A DNA stretch of 64,000 nt from Nemophila menziesii (lineage: Eukaryota > Streptophyta > Magnoliopsida > Boraginales > Hydrophyllaceae). The stretch lies in NCBI GenBank assembly GCA_029959085.1, contig JARWIR010000061.1:2914001-2978000 (forward strand). Direction: 5' to 3'. Below, piece after piece: positions 38,035-50,590 of this stretch (within the stretch, counting starts at the first letter, position 1; each line of letters opens with the position of its first letter). Under the pieces are notes generated by a model. It did no database searches. It had not been told where the DNA came from and was given only the letters and a program-made list of their open reading frames with translations. The translations under genes and the position numbers were made by a program.

Positions 38035-38669
38035 GCATGTCTGGTTCTCGAATCCGTGAGCCTTCTCCTACACCGAATGAACGAGAAATGGGGTTTCATG
38101 GCCAATTCGAGATGGAATCCTGGCTTGGGCCCGGTCTCGTCAAATAATGCCTCTACTCACAATGCTTCGAACATACTCTATATCAAGGGGATTCCTTCTA
38201 ACTGCACTAAAAGACAAGTAGCTTGTATCCTTAAACATAATATTGCTCTATACCTTCAAATTATCAAACTAATTAATGTTCCTCCCTAAGTTGTTTTGGT
38301 TTAGATCTAATTTGGCTAGGTACAAAGATGTGAGACTCGTGAAAAAGGCATCGAAGAATGTAAAATTTTTTCCCTCGAGTTTCTTCTACTTTTTATATAT
38401 TTTCTTTGACTGACTTAAAGTGATTTTGTTGATTATTTTTTGATTTTTTTGATGCAGATTGTGCAGCCACAGCTATGAGTGTTTTACAAGGTAAAATTAT
38501 ATTACTCATTCACAACTTATCTTGGTTACTTTGATCTGTTTTTTCTTTAACTTGTCAAGCCATTAGTACAGGTTATAAGCTAGATGACCATGATATGGAT
38601 TCAGCCCATTTAAGACTAGAGTTATCAATGTAACTATCTCCAATGTATGGCTCTCGTGGCAAGCGATGA
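38035..38669 (+). pseudogene. RRM RNA-binding protein pseudogene B (NSR-like plant family)
   Basis: Same exon fragments as copy A: SNILYIKGIPSNCTKRQVA (about 38,158-38,229), the YKDVRLVKK block (about 38,325-38,362), CAATAMSVLQ (38,458-38,490) and YKLDDHDMDS in the last exon, starting at about 38,572. Here the last acceptor is intact (ACAG|GT), but a TAA replaces TAC in the last exon at about 38,630, 12 codons before the normal stop. The inserted segment between VA(C)IL and FRS is shared with copy A, so the gene was already damaged before it duplicated. Confidence 0.72.
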
Positions 38670-40488
38670 AGTGATTTCACACATCTAAGAGATTGTTTTT
38701 TTTGAGCCAAACTGATAAGTTCTTGGTACATGTTAAGATTTTTTTTATATCTTAGTTTAATTATACATGCATGCATCTTTTTACAATTTCAGTGGGCATG
38801 TTATGTATGGTGTATTACTAGAATTGCAAATGTTTTGGATTGAATAAAAATTATTGCTAACTTATAGGGTAATGAGAAAGCAAGATATGTAATATTATTT
38901 ATTTTCCTTACAAGTTATATAACCTCGCCATATATTGGGTGGGAGAGTTTATTATATGCTTAGTTAAACATGAGTTAATTTTTAATTGTTTTGGATTTGA
39001 TGAAAACCTAGTTAACAATTTTGGGCAACGTTGTCTAATTGCGAGCCTATTAGCTTAACTGAGATTGAGTAAATCATATTTATTTCTATCTTTTATAGAA
39101 TTATGATTGTTACTTTGGTCAATTAATTGATTAACCATACCATAAAGTACACCATATGAGCATGGTTTATGGATAGAATTTGGTATCTAATAGTTCATTT
39201 GATCTATAGAATCAAAGTATATTAGGTGAGTGCATAGCCATGATTTGGGTAGGATATTATATCGTTCGTTGGGTACATTGGTTGTTCAAACACTAAGTTA
39301 TTGTTAACAAGCATCAAATAAAATTAAAAGAATAAAAAAATGGAAAAAAAAGTACCTCCAAATATAGAAGCTCTAAAAAAAGAAGTAGACTATATTGTAT
39401 AACAACTTGATGATAAATTAACTTGATGATAAATAAACTAACTCTAGTAGATGATCCGACGAAAGAGAAGAGAATAGCAAGTAAAATGGGGAGGTATATA
39501 TATAGTTAAATGGGTGGTTTGTCTCCCCAAGATAATATTTACTTGACACCCAAATAGAGAGAACACCACGTATCACACCCGACTCTATACATAAATGAGC
39601 AGGAAAGTTCTCAAACCTATCCTATACAAGGTAGATCGAGAGTCTTCATCTATATTCATAATTTTCGGGTTGACATTTAACATTATTGTATTAGATAATA
39701 AATTAGAGGTTTTTCTAATCAAATTATTATATTTTGAGTATGTTAGATATGCCTTGTTTGTTGAGGCATTGGATATTCATAGCTCCTAACTTGCATTAGG
39801 AGTAGTTGTTTTTTAATTCAATAATATTAGGTACATGTTTTTTCTTTCAAATATATCTTGCATTAAGATAATAAAGTATATCGTACATAAATTGTGATAA
39901 ATATATAGCTTATGTCATTCCTCAAAATAAGGAAATGTGGTGCAACTAAAACCTATTTAGAAATTATCATATGAGATATTGGATAACCATATAACATTTA
40001 GGTGACCATAACACAAACGAATGGATCATCAAGATTCTTCTTCAAGACGAGTCATTGATCTATTAAATGTAATTATTATTCAGATTTCATCGTTTAGAGA
40101 ATAATCAAATTAAAAGAAGAGAAACATTAGTAAAAAGAAACAGTAACATTAGCTATTAAAGTGCGCCACACACAAAATGAACTCATTTGGTCTATTTGAA
40201 GTTCTAGGTTTTATTTGATGCGAATATCTGATATAACCATTGGAAGGAATCATTCTTAACTTAGGCTAATGTATATGTCAAGATGAACAATATGTTATTT
40301 TGGACAAGATTCGTGAACTCACTTGATAGATACATTCGTGTGGAGGATAAAATAGCGTGATGCCTTACGCAACACATATCATTGAATATTTATAGACACG
40401 ACACTTTTGTATCATATACTTAATATGAAATACGCGTTTTTAATCCATTAAGTATGATATAGGAAATTTCCCCATGAATATGTCACAT
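38670..40488. other. 3' flank of RRM pseudogene B
   Basis: Counterpart of 33,247-35,068. No gene recognised. The 64-codon frame at 39,595 is open here only. Confidence 0.4.
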
Positions 40489-40501
40489 CAAAATTATGTA
40501 A

Positions 40502-40505
<4 letters not shown>

Positions 40506-40537
<32 letters not shown>

Positions 40538-40548
40538 AGAGAGAGAAA
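40506..40548. repeat. (TA)n(GA)n microsatellite
   Basis: A TA run followed by a short GAGAGAGA run. It is equivalent in position to the TA tract at 55,795-55,830 in the related block. Confidence 0.9.
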
Positions 40549-40549
40549 A

Positions 40550-43500
40550 ATCATAAGTTTATTTGTATTTTTTTTATACTAATTTCTTTCTATTTGAATT
40601 GATTCGAAAATAAAAAGTATGCTAAAAGAATTGAAAGAAATAATTTAAATATTTTTCTATTAAAAATTTAATCTAAATAAAGAAAAGAAGTATTTATTCC
40701 AATTTTTTTTTTCTTTTCCATTAATAATAATACCATTTACAAGTATATAACCACTTGTTGTGCCAATCGAAACACCCATATGACCATTTTTCTCTTTTCC
40801 ACTTCATTTCTATGCCAATTGTAACACCCATATCACAAATTCTCTCCATTCATTTTATGATAGTCCAACATATGAAATCAAAGCTCGAAGAGATTTAGTT
40901 GCTTCTCATACGAACAACGTAACACTCAAACCATATTCAATTCAAAGCTTGTAATTCCGTATTCCTTATCATTCAAACACTCAAACCATATTAATCTTGA
41001 TATATAATTCTTAATTCCTATTAAATCTAGTTTTATAATTGTAGGTATCTTTATATGTGATGTTATTGATAGATTTTTCATGATAAGGAGTAGATCCTAC
41101 TCCCATAATATGAATCTGATAGATAACAATCAAATAATACATATAATAAAACTATTTTGAAAAATAAGGCTTCATAGAATCTGGCTGGTGAAGGAAATAA
41201 TTGCCAACCGATAAACAATGAGGGCAGAAGTTGACAAGGAGAGTAGTTATTACAAATGAAGATTTCTTGCTCAAAGCTTCAGTTTGACAATGTGAGTTTA
41301 ACTTATATATCCTTTTTATAATATTTTATATATTAATACATGCACTTTAAGTAAATTAACTACTTGTTGGTCCAGCTGTCTAAAACTTGCTATAAGGTAT
41401 TGCCTTCAAAAGTAAATTTTAATAGTAACTCACATTTGGTGATAATTTAATTTAGACGTCCTCCATTACTTTTCTTGGTCTCATAATCTTAAATTTTTTT
41501 TTATTTTAAAAATACATAAAAATATTCAGCTTGGTCAATTTTTCTCCAAACCTCCACTCGTGAAGTGTTTTAATAATATTTTTTCAATTTCAAAATAATT
41601 TTGTTGAAGTATTATGTTTTTATTATAAGATTATTTATATTTGTATTTAGAAATTTGAATGTTATTTATAATTTTTTCGTAAAATATCAAATATCTTTTT
41701 TATGGTTTTACTCATTAATGATTGGGAATTGATTAAATACACTCCTAAAATATATTAACTCAGACATATATCTTATTCTGTATAGGCTATTAGATTATTG
41801 GATGAAGACATATGTTCTGAATTACAGGAGTATATTAGATCATTTCGAAACCATAAATGAGTATTTAATGTATCTTTTATATTATCGTGATATTATAACA
41901 AATAAAGATAATTGACATATCATTTCCAACTCTTAATAAAAAATAAAATAAATCCTATAATTAAAAAAATATTAATGTATTAAAATTATCATCATTAAAT
42001 TAATAAAATATCAATTTTAATTATACAGAATTTATATCCTATATGGGTTGAGAAAAAGTAAAGGATAAAGAATAAAAATTGTATATTTAATCTTTGGTGG
42101 AAATTGATATAAAAGAAAATCTTTGAATAAATAAGAGTATCTTTATTATCAATAAATAATTGTTCAAAAAAATTATATTATCAAGGTATAGGGTATATAT
42201 ATTTTTAAATTAAAAAATGGGATAGAAAGAAATATAATAAAAATATTAGTGCATAAAAAGAATCAATAATTAAAAGTTAGGTTGAGATAATGTCTTGTAG
42301 AAAATCTTCCACATCATCAAACTCGCGATGCGTGAAGAGCTAATTTTAGAAAAATTTCTAGTTTATAGACATTACTTTTTGAAAATAGGTTATATTTAAA
42401 AAAACTCATTTTGCTTCAAGAAGCACAACCTCAATCCCGAGTAAAGCACCATAATTCCTAAAGACCTTAGAGAGAAATTTCATGAATTATTTATTTACAA
42501 GATAATGAATGATAGTTGGTCATGATATTTCAATAAAGTACAACATTCGATGATGAAAGATACCATCGGCAAGAGTGAAATTCGAGGTGACAGAAGAGAT
42601 CAAATGTCCATTTCCATATCTTTCAAGCATATCCTATTTTTCATTTGCTTTGACATATAAACAGAGACCACCTATAAGAAAATTACTCGTCCTATTTAAT
42701 GGCAGAACAGAAACATAGATTTGTATGGTATTATTGAAATGCATAATTCGGTTTGCTTGTATAAGTGTGTAGATGATTATGGCATACGATTTTAGTTGTT
42801 GAAAGATGGAGAATAGGAAAATATGCCAGATATTAAATTGACGATCACAAGTTCTTTACACGTACGCAAGATAATAACTGGGTTTTTCTTATGGATATTT
42901 GGGAAGTAGGAAGCTATTGTTGCTAGGTGGGCCAAAAGGTGTGGTACTTTATAATGTTTATACGGGAGAACATTATGTACAAGAAGAACTCAATAGTTTT
43001 CCATTAGCTATTGAATCTATCTCTTCTAATTGGTGTTCTTTTCAACTATGCATGTTATTCGCTGGAGTATGGTAGACGATAAAGGACTTTACATAACTTT
43101 ATGTGCATTATAATTAATATTTTGTATTCACATTAAATGTTGTGATATCAGTGAAAAACTCATTTCTTATATCATGTAACTATATGAATTTGTTGGTCAA
43201 GATTATTGATTTATAACTTTACGTTTTAAATTTTATGTGTTAATTTCCATAATAAATTTGTTCAATTTTATGATTGCTTAATAGTTCAATAATGGACAAC
43301 AAACGTCTATATACTAGTTTTGTGTTCTGACTATCTCTTCTTGGGTGATAATTAATATTATTCAACCTGATACTTGACATGTAAATGCTCAAAATTAACA
43401 TACAAGTGTATAACATACAAAAATTAACAGTTAAATTAAACACGATTATTCTAGTATACGAAATAATCAAAACATTATCTATGGCTCATACAAATTGTAA

Positions 43501-44450
43501 TTCGCAAGCTAAAAAGGGTATAGTTCATACCCAAATACTGAGATATATTGCTTGAATGTTTCATGATGATAAAAAGTAATAAAATGGTAAAGAAAATACA
43601 CTATGAATCAATGGAATTATAACAAAATGAAGGTGAAATGGTATATTATTTCTATTGCTTCTTATATCCTTCTCCAGCCGTTTTTTCTCTTTTCATAAAC
43701 TGAAATTTTATTTTTACTCCCAATTCAAATATATTATGGGGTATTTGTATTCACATAATGAGATCTAAATCTGCTTCATAAAGATTTTGGATTAATAAGA
43801 CCATTTTTTTTCCTTGCCAATTAATATGTGATGGAGTCTAAATTGGTCGGGTTTATCAAAGATTTCAAGTTGAGTCTAATCGGCGCTACCCCTTAACATT
43901 ATAATTTATATTTATCAGTTTATTAAACGTTCACTAAAAAAAGTATAAAAGACACCAATATGTGTAAAACAGTTTTTTAGAAGTATGAGACCCATTTTAG
44001 TTGTCAAAGTCATTCCAAAAATGTTTTCATAAAGTCTGAACTGGTTCAAGCCAAGTCTTATCCATTCAGACACTACCACTTAATATAAACTTTGTCACTT
44101 TACCTCCAAATTATGAGATGTCAGGTCTCACACTTTTCTGATTCCATGTACTATTTAAAAATCAAATGGTTTGCTCAGAATCTTAATCGAATGTGACCCG
44201 TGTTGAATTTAAAATTTTGCTAGTAAACACTCATGGTCTTAAAAAGTAGATTTTTGATCATTTCTCACCTTAAATTGGGTTGATCTTTGAATTTTTGAGT
44301 TATGTGCATTATCTTAGGGTCTCGTATCCACTGTGTATCTAAGAGTTTCACATTTAACATACTATTATTGCACAAAATCTCTAAATGTAACAAAATATCT
44401 TAAACTAGATAAGCAATCAAGATATGTCAAATAATAGAGAATACTAGTTG
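40550..44450. repeat. Ancestral-looking block related to 55,830-56,220 and 62,390-62,920
   Basis: About 40,620-40,970 matches about 55,905-56,220. Shared landmarks include GCTAAAAGAAT, ATTAAAAATTTAATCTAAATA and an AAGAGATTT(A/G)GT(T/G)GCT segment. About 43,437-44,450 matches about 62,388-62,920, with AAACAC(G/A)ATTATTCTA, TAAGACCATTT and TGG(T)CGG near a CAGATTTCAAG-like segment. The match is old and gapped. In the second block, transposons occupy the middle. Confidence 0.6.
42567..43075 (+). pseudogene. F-box-associated domain protein pseudogene (C-terminal part)
   Basis: Conceptual reading in shifting plus-strand frames gives KFEVTEEIKCPFPYLSSISY (about 42,579), KLLVLFNG, IIEMHNSVCLYKCVDDYGIR (about 42,733), LLKDGE, then LGSRKLLLLGGPKGVVLYNV (about 42,903) and YTGEHYVQEEL, ending at TAG 43,075. 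This alternation of CLCL(Y)xCxDDYGIxxW, LLKDGE and (L)xLxxxKxVVLYN is typical of F-box-associated (FBA) domains in plant SCF ubiquitin-ligase adaptors. At least two stops and two frame changes are present, and no F-box can be seen upstream. The family call is from pattern recognition only. Confidence 0.55.
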
Positions 44451-46470
44451 CTCCTATAGTATGATATAAATCAATAAAAAAGAAGAGAAGCGACTAACTA
44501 CAAGTGTACAAGTTGTTCCAAGTAATAGATAAATACTACGGGATTTTCGTCTCCACATGGAATGCCAGATTAGACTTAAATGTTTAAATAGAATGTGGAA
44601 CTTATTGCTACAAAAAATGTTTGTTTTGTTTTTGTTTTAGTAACTACTAACACAAGAATATTGAGTAAACTAAATTAAACTATAAATTAAACTAAGAAGG
44701 TTACGCAAATATGAGAGATATACTTGAGTCTTGCTAGGGACTCACCAAAGTTAACAATCTAATGCATTTAACTCGGTAGGTAAATATTAGTCGGGACTAT
44801 AATATCTTCCTAACTCACGTCTGGGTAGACTAAGGAAGCTATACTACGGTATTACAGACCCGATCAGCAAGACAATAATGATACTTTCGAATGATTAAGA
44901 TTTTACACGATTAGCGACGTGGTTAGTTAAGGCCGCCAGGATCAATAATGAACGTCACACGTCTATAACCTATTTATCTAATTAGACCCCCTTACAGAGG
45001 ATTTCCACAAAAAATAGCCTAATTACTAAACTCTATCCCTAATTAGCTTGGGTATTGATAGAAAATAAACACAAAAATATGGCGAATACAATACTTTGAT
45101 TTAATTTAAATCAAATACTCCAAAGTTTGAAAAGCATTAAATTATAAAACTATGTTCTTCCCAATTATGCGATTCTCAAGTATTTAAGTTTTAGTTCATA
45201 ACTGAATAAAGAAAAATAAATACGATTAAGAAAACACATACTTCCTAAAAATGAAACAAAATTAACCTAATTGATGGAATGACTTCAGATGTTGCTAACA
45301 ATTCACATGCTTCTACTCGTCATTTTATAATGATTAAAAATAGATTTGGCCCACATTGTCTTATGTAAGTAATTAAGAGACAAAATTTGTTTTTAATTAA
45401 TATGTAGTGTTGTACATCACTTCAGTAAAAAATGTTGTAACTTTTGCATCGTGAGTCTAAATCAAAAGCGACGACTTGACTTAATCAAAAACTCCTCCAC
45501 CATCAATAAAGAAATTTTTTTACTCCTTTAATTCTTTTTCTTGCTCTTGGTCTTTAATATTCACTTTTTCTCTTAATCTTGGTGCCTCCTAGCATATGTA
45601 TACCTAAGTAATTCACAATAAACAAACATATGTTCATGGAGTAACGAACAAGAAAATCGATGTACCGAACTATTTCAACTAATACAAACACATATATGTG
45701 ATCTATAACTTAAAGTTTGGAGTGAACAAAGATAGTATATTAAATTCATGGAGGAATACTCTTATTTTTTATACTTACATCTAATTCACGAGAAGTTGTG
45801 ATCATCAAATATGTTCAATACCTTCAAAATTAATATTCATCTTCAATTAGGGAGGAAGATTAAAATTGTCAAATCAGACAGTACAGCGGATTCTCTAACA
45901 ACTCTGTATAACATAGGCCAAAAACTTTTGTGAATATCTCTTTGAGTAAGGCATACTCCCAAAAAAACATCATGTCTGGTAGTACCAGTATGAGTGATTT
46001 GATGAAAAGACAAAATCACATATTAAAAGATAAGGGTACAAAGTATGATTTATCATTCGATTGATTACAAACTCTTCCTATGGAGTATTTTCAAGCATAC
46101 CCTACCTTAGCGATCTTAAAATATTCCAATTGACCTCCATTTATCTCCTTAATTTTTTCTCAATCGCGAAACCCTAGTTTCTCATATAACCATTTAACTT
46201 AACCGTTTTTTATTTTAAAAAAGAGTCTTAAAATACCTAAATAACATTATAGTTTTTAAAGTTACATATTTTTAATTAAAAAAATTATTAAATTATAATT
46301 AAATAACTACAAAAAAATCACACCCTTTCTTATTTTTAACAACGATACACATTAATGTATAACATAAAAAGCTCACTCATTTATTAACACTCAACATACA
46401 CTGCACGTTAAAAATTCCATATATGTTCCAACCCACCACCCCTCACTTTTATTTTCGTTCAAAAACCTAG
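44451..46470. other. Non-coding, nothing recognised
   Basis: No open frame of interest. The segment around 44,700-45,000 is less AT-rich than its surroundings and could be part of an old repeat, but no termini were found. Confidence 0.35.
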
Positions 46471-46477
46471 GCAAAAT

Positions 46478-47005
46478 CATGGATCCAAAAGAACTCACAT
46501 AACATCCCAATCCACGCATTTCCTCTACTTCCTCGACTGGACAACTCATAGACCGAAAAAATTCGCATGACATCCACATCTGTAATTTATAATGACCACC
46601 ACATGGAGATCATTCACCACCACCATCAATAAGATGAATAAGTAACAATCAGCCAGAAAAGCTACCAAACCTGCATATTGAGTGCCTCTAACATTGATGA
46701 ACTCAGACAAGAAGCACGCCAAGTAACCATTGAAGAATAAAAAATCAAGTTTGTACATTGATAACCTCCACTACTGTAGATCATTCTACACAATTGTATG
46801 AGCAAGTAATGGCTTCATTCTACTTCTACATGGGCAGCTCATGGAACAAAATAATCTCGCATGATATCCAATCCTTCCATTAATAATCACCACCACGTGA
46901 AGATCATTCTGAAAAAATCAATTGCCTTAAGAAAATCCTGCGACTTCCACTATTGTCAGAGCAGATTATGGAACCCAAAAAATCATGCTACATTATTCAA
47001 CTAAA
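46478..47005. repeat. Cluster of four degenerate repeats
   Basis: A motif of the form TCATGGA(A/T)CCAAAA-(A/T)CTC(G/A)CAT(A/G)A(C/T)ATCC recurs at about 46,478, 46,547, 46,838 and 46,974, in diverged form. Between the second and third copies, AATGACCACCACATGGAGATCATTC (about 46,590) parallels AATCACCACCACGTGAAGATCATTC (about 46,894). Overlapping minus-strand open frames (46,391-46,758) match no family I know. Confidence 0.5.
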
Positions 47006-50000
47006 ACGAAAATGCTTTTTTAATGTCTAATTTCATTTGTGTATATTAGTTTTTTCTTATACTACATTTTTCATTTGGAGTAGTCAAGAAGACGAGATTT
47101 ATTTTTTTTGTCTATTGTTTTTGTAAAACTTTTTAGATTAGTTTATTTTCTTAAAAAATGTCATTAATGAAGTGGGAAATGTGTTTTCATGATTCATTGG
47201 TGAGTGCTTTGGAGAATAATTTATGTTTAATGTAATGGGGGAAGGGATGTTGAATTTGAGTTTAATGACAATGTTGACGTGGGAGATGTGTGTTTTAATG
47301 AGTCAATGGTAATTACGGTGGAAAAGGACATATGTTTTAAAATTTGGCGTATTGCTCAAATTTTCTAGGATTGTTTATGTTTAGTTACTCAAGTATTTTC
47401 ATGATTTCTATCCATTGTTGTTTAATATTCTATAGTCAGTATAATATATTTTATAATAATATTAAGTATGTCTTAATCATAATCTAGGATAAGTAACTAG
47501 GAAAATTGAAGAAATTTAATATAATTGTTAATGGTATAAAAATGATTCCTTTAAGCTTTTAAAGCTATAATTTTTTTGTTGAATTTGTGTTTGTTAATTT
47601 ATAATTAAGATCCACCCAAAAATTGTTAAAAACTTATATTATTTATTAATGATTTATTGTTAAATATTATTATCCATTTTACTGAATTTTTGGTATTGTA
47701 CTCTGGTGAGCGTTTATCTTCATGAAGAAGATGAATTTAAGTATTTACTTTTGAAAAGATGACATTGATGATGATGAATTTGGGGGTAAATGAATAAAGT
47801 TACTTTTAAAAAATTATAAATTTACTAAAGGAAACAACTTCACTCATTCCAGAGAGAGTTAAGGACACTCTCCACCAAAATTTGGATAGAGGGAACCTAT
47901 TAGCAAAAACAAAGTTTGCTTGATGGATATCATACGATTTGTTTGAGTTCAGGGAGGTAGATCATTTTTTATATACTTCATGCATGGGAGGAGTTAGAAA
48001 TTCACCCACAATTATTCTTTGTTATAGAATTCTTGTAGGGAGAAGCACTAATTACGCTAACATACACTCTCAATAAAGTGAAAGATACAGTGCACTAGAA
48101 CATTTATGAACTTTGATGTGTAAGGAAATATTCTCTTGACAACTTTCACATTTGGAGACGTCCAACAGAATCTAGGACTTATAGGTTTGTATAAACCAAG
48201 TTGGAAACAAGAATTTAAGTTGATACATTATATGATAAGTTGAGAAAGGAATGGGATAAAAGATTTACTATCTCATGTGAACCAGGAAATGCAAACTTAT
48301 ATGAGAATAGTCAGAGAAATATGGGAAATTTAATTAGCGTTGTTTTGTAAAATAAAAGCATATGAGCTCAATCCACTCAGGGCTACATATAACGATGATG
48401 ACTCATTTTAGCTGTCAAAAGTGGATATTAACATGCTAATGTTTACCCCAAAAAAAATTATGCAGGGAAATGTTTGTTTGTGATCGATTGGATATGAAAA
48501 ATGCATGAATAATGATACACCGCTAATAAGAGTATTCGTTGACTAAACTGTTATTTTTACGTCGATTAGTCCAACTAATAAAAAAATCTTTAGGCGGTAA
48601 GTCAATATGGTAGATATACGAGATAAAGACCTTAAATCAAACAATAATTATTGTTAATGGGTCCTACAATATATTTTGCTCCTTTTAGTAATATTATAAA
48701 AATACTCAATTACCACCCACAAATCACCATGACTATATTTCTAACTATGAAGGTCATTTTAAAACTTGTGTGAGTTCATTAAAATTAGTTAGGACATGAA
48801 TGCACCAAACTTATTAATCAAAATTATTATCATTATCCTTATAAATTACATAAAATATACAAGCATCACCGATACTAAAATTAAGAGTGTTTAGCCAAAG
48901 TATCAAAATGTCCCAATATTTAAGCATGCTAACTTTTGAGTCTTTGACAAAAATAACATCGTACCAAGAATCCCTAACTATATGGTATGCATCATGTGTA
49001 AGAAACATAGTCTTAGAGAGATAGCTGAAACTAGGTTGATTTCTCAATATTTCATAACTAGAATTTAAATACCTACTTTACTAAGAGTTCATGAAGTCGA
49101 GGGATAATCACAATATCCTCCAAGAGATTTTTATAACAAGGGTTACTTTTACCAACAATAAAACATAAATTTTTGTCAGAGTACAAAAAATAGACAAAAC
49201 ACAACACTAGGAGTAGGAGAATTCCACTATTGAGTCGATTCTAACGACGAAATTAATAATTAAAGAAGTTAGATCAAATTCATTATAAAAAACTTTAATA
49301 CTCAGACAAGAAATGATTCAACGAGGAACCCCCGGTTGTGTAACCCCTACACGAGGTTTGAATAGTCAAAATATAAAGATTATCCAATGTTAGGGTTGAT
49401 CCATGAATATATATTGTTATGGCTAACAAGTAACATAACTTGCGGGGTTCGCAGAGAACTATTAATATAATATTAGACTGTGCTAAAATTGGTATTGGAG
49501 ACTATTTTAACAACGTTTTTTATCTATATAAAAATTAGAGCAAACTTTTATATGCAATTCACAAGTTTTAGAAAAACCATGTACACGTCCAAGAGATCTC
49601 CATATTATACATCCTAGCCCATAATAAATATCCAATCCAAATCCTTAATTCCCTTGAATTCCTTCTTGTTTTTCCTAACCCAAATCAAGGATCCAAGCTA
49701 CATCCCCGAGGTGGCCGAAAAACCCTTTTCTCCCTAGAATTATCTTTATTTTTCATCTTTCTTCTCCTTTAAACACAGCACGTGATATCAAAAAAAAAAA
49801 AATTGGGTCATATCTTTGCAAAACCACCTTAATGCATTGATACATTTCATATTAGTAAATAAAAAGAAATGTTAGAATTAAAAATATAATAAAGCAAATT
49901 AAAGTAAAGTAAATCTTTGTTTGAATTATAAATATATATTTTATAAAAATTAAATGATTTACCAATCTTTTATTGGAATTCATGTTATTAGAGGAATAAA

Positions 50001-50053
50001 ATTATAATTTTATATAGAAAATACTTGTACATCCTTTTTATATATGTAAAATG
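47006..50053. other. Non-coding, nothing recognised
   Basis: AT-rich. A run of A occurs at about 49,791-49,803. The open frame at 48,814-49,047 (minus) matches no family I know. Confidence 0.35.
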
Positions 50054-50081
50054 TCTATATTATATTTCGAAGTTTTTTCAA

Positions 50082-50155
50082 CGGTCCTGATTTATCCACT
50101 TAAGTGGTGGCCAGGATCGATTCTGGCAAAACATAAGTGGTGACCAGGATCGATT
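50082..50155. repeat. Tandem palindromic subterminal repeats, left
   Basis: Two units of (A)AGTGGTG(G/A)CCAGGATCGATTC. The core CCAGGATCGATTCTGG is an imperfect palindrome centred on ATCGAT. Related units occur at 55,545-55,640. Confidence 0.75.
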
Positions 50156-50590
50156 CGCGCCCCACTTATTATTATTATTATTATTTTTACACATAACACA
50201 TTTAACAAAAACAAAACCCAAAACCATCGAGAGCCGCTCTCCGTCACAAGACAACCGCCGCTCGAAGACCATTCTCTACCAATAATCCATGGACACCAGA
50301 GCTAAGGTCATCTCTTCTATCAATCTCTATAAATGTTGTATCTTTGCCTGTATGTGTATTTAGGGTTAATTGTTTTGTAATTGATAATAAACATGATTTA
50401 ATTCAAAGAAGCAGGAAACCATGGATACCGAAGTTGTAGCTGTGGCATCACCAGTGGTGGCCGGAGACGATAAGGTCCAAAGCGGAGTTATGCTCTTCAA
50501 CCGCAACCGCCTCAACTCGCGACCATTCAAGGACCAATCTCCATCATTCCAAAAAAACCCTCTTTCTGGTTCTTCTTTGTTCTGCTTTAC

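Larger units (their letters stand above)
35647..40488. repeat. Second tandem duplication, copy B
   Basis: Copy of 30,219-35,068. It differs by small indels, for example a TA tract in the intron at about 36,714 that copy A lacks. Confidence 0.93.

Noticed and set aside
39595..39789. 64-codon open frame after RRM pseudogene B
   Set aside because: The equivalent in copy A has a TAG after about 11 codons, and the sequence matches no family.
49310..49360. GC-richer patch with CCCCCGG and GTGTAACCCC considered as a tRNA-like or regulatory element
   Set aside because: It cannot be folded into a tRNA cloverleaf by eye, and no A or B boxes are present.
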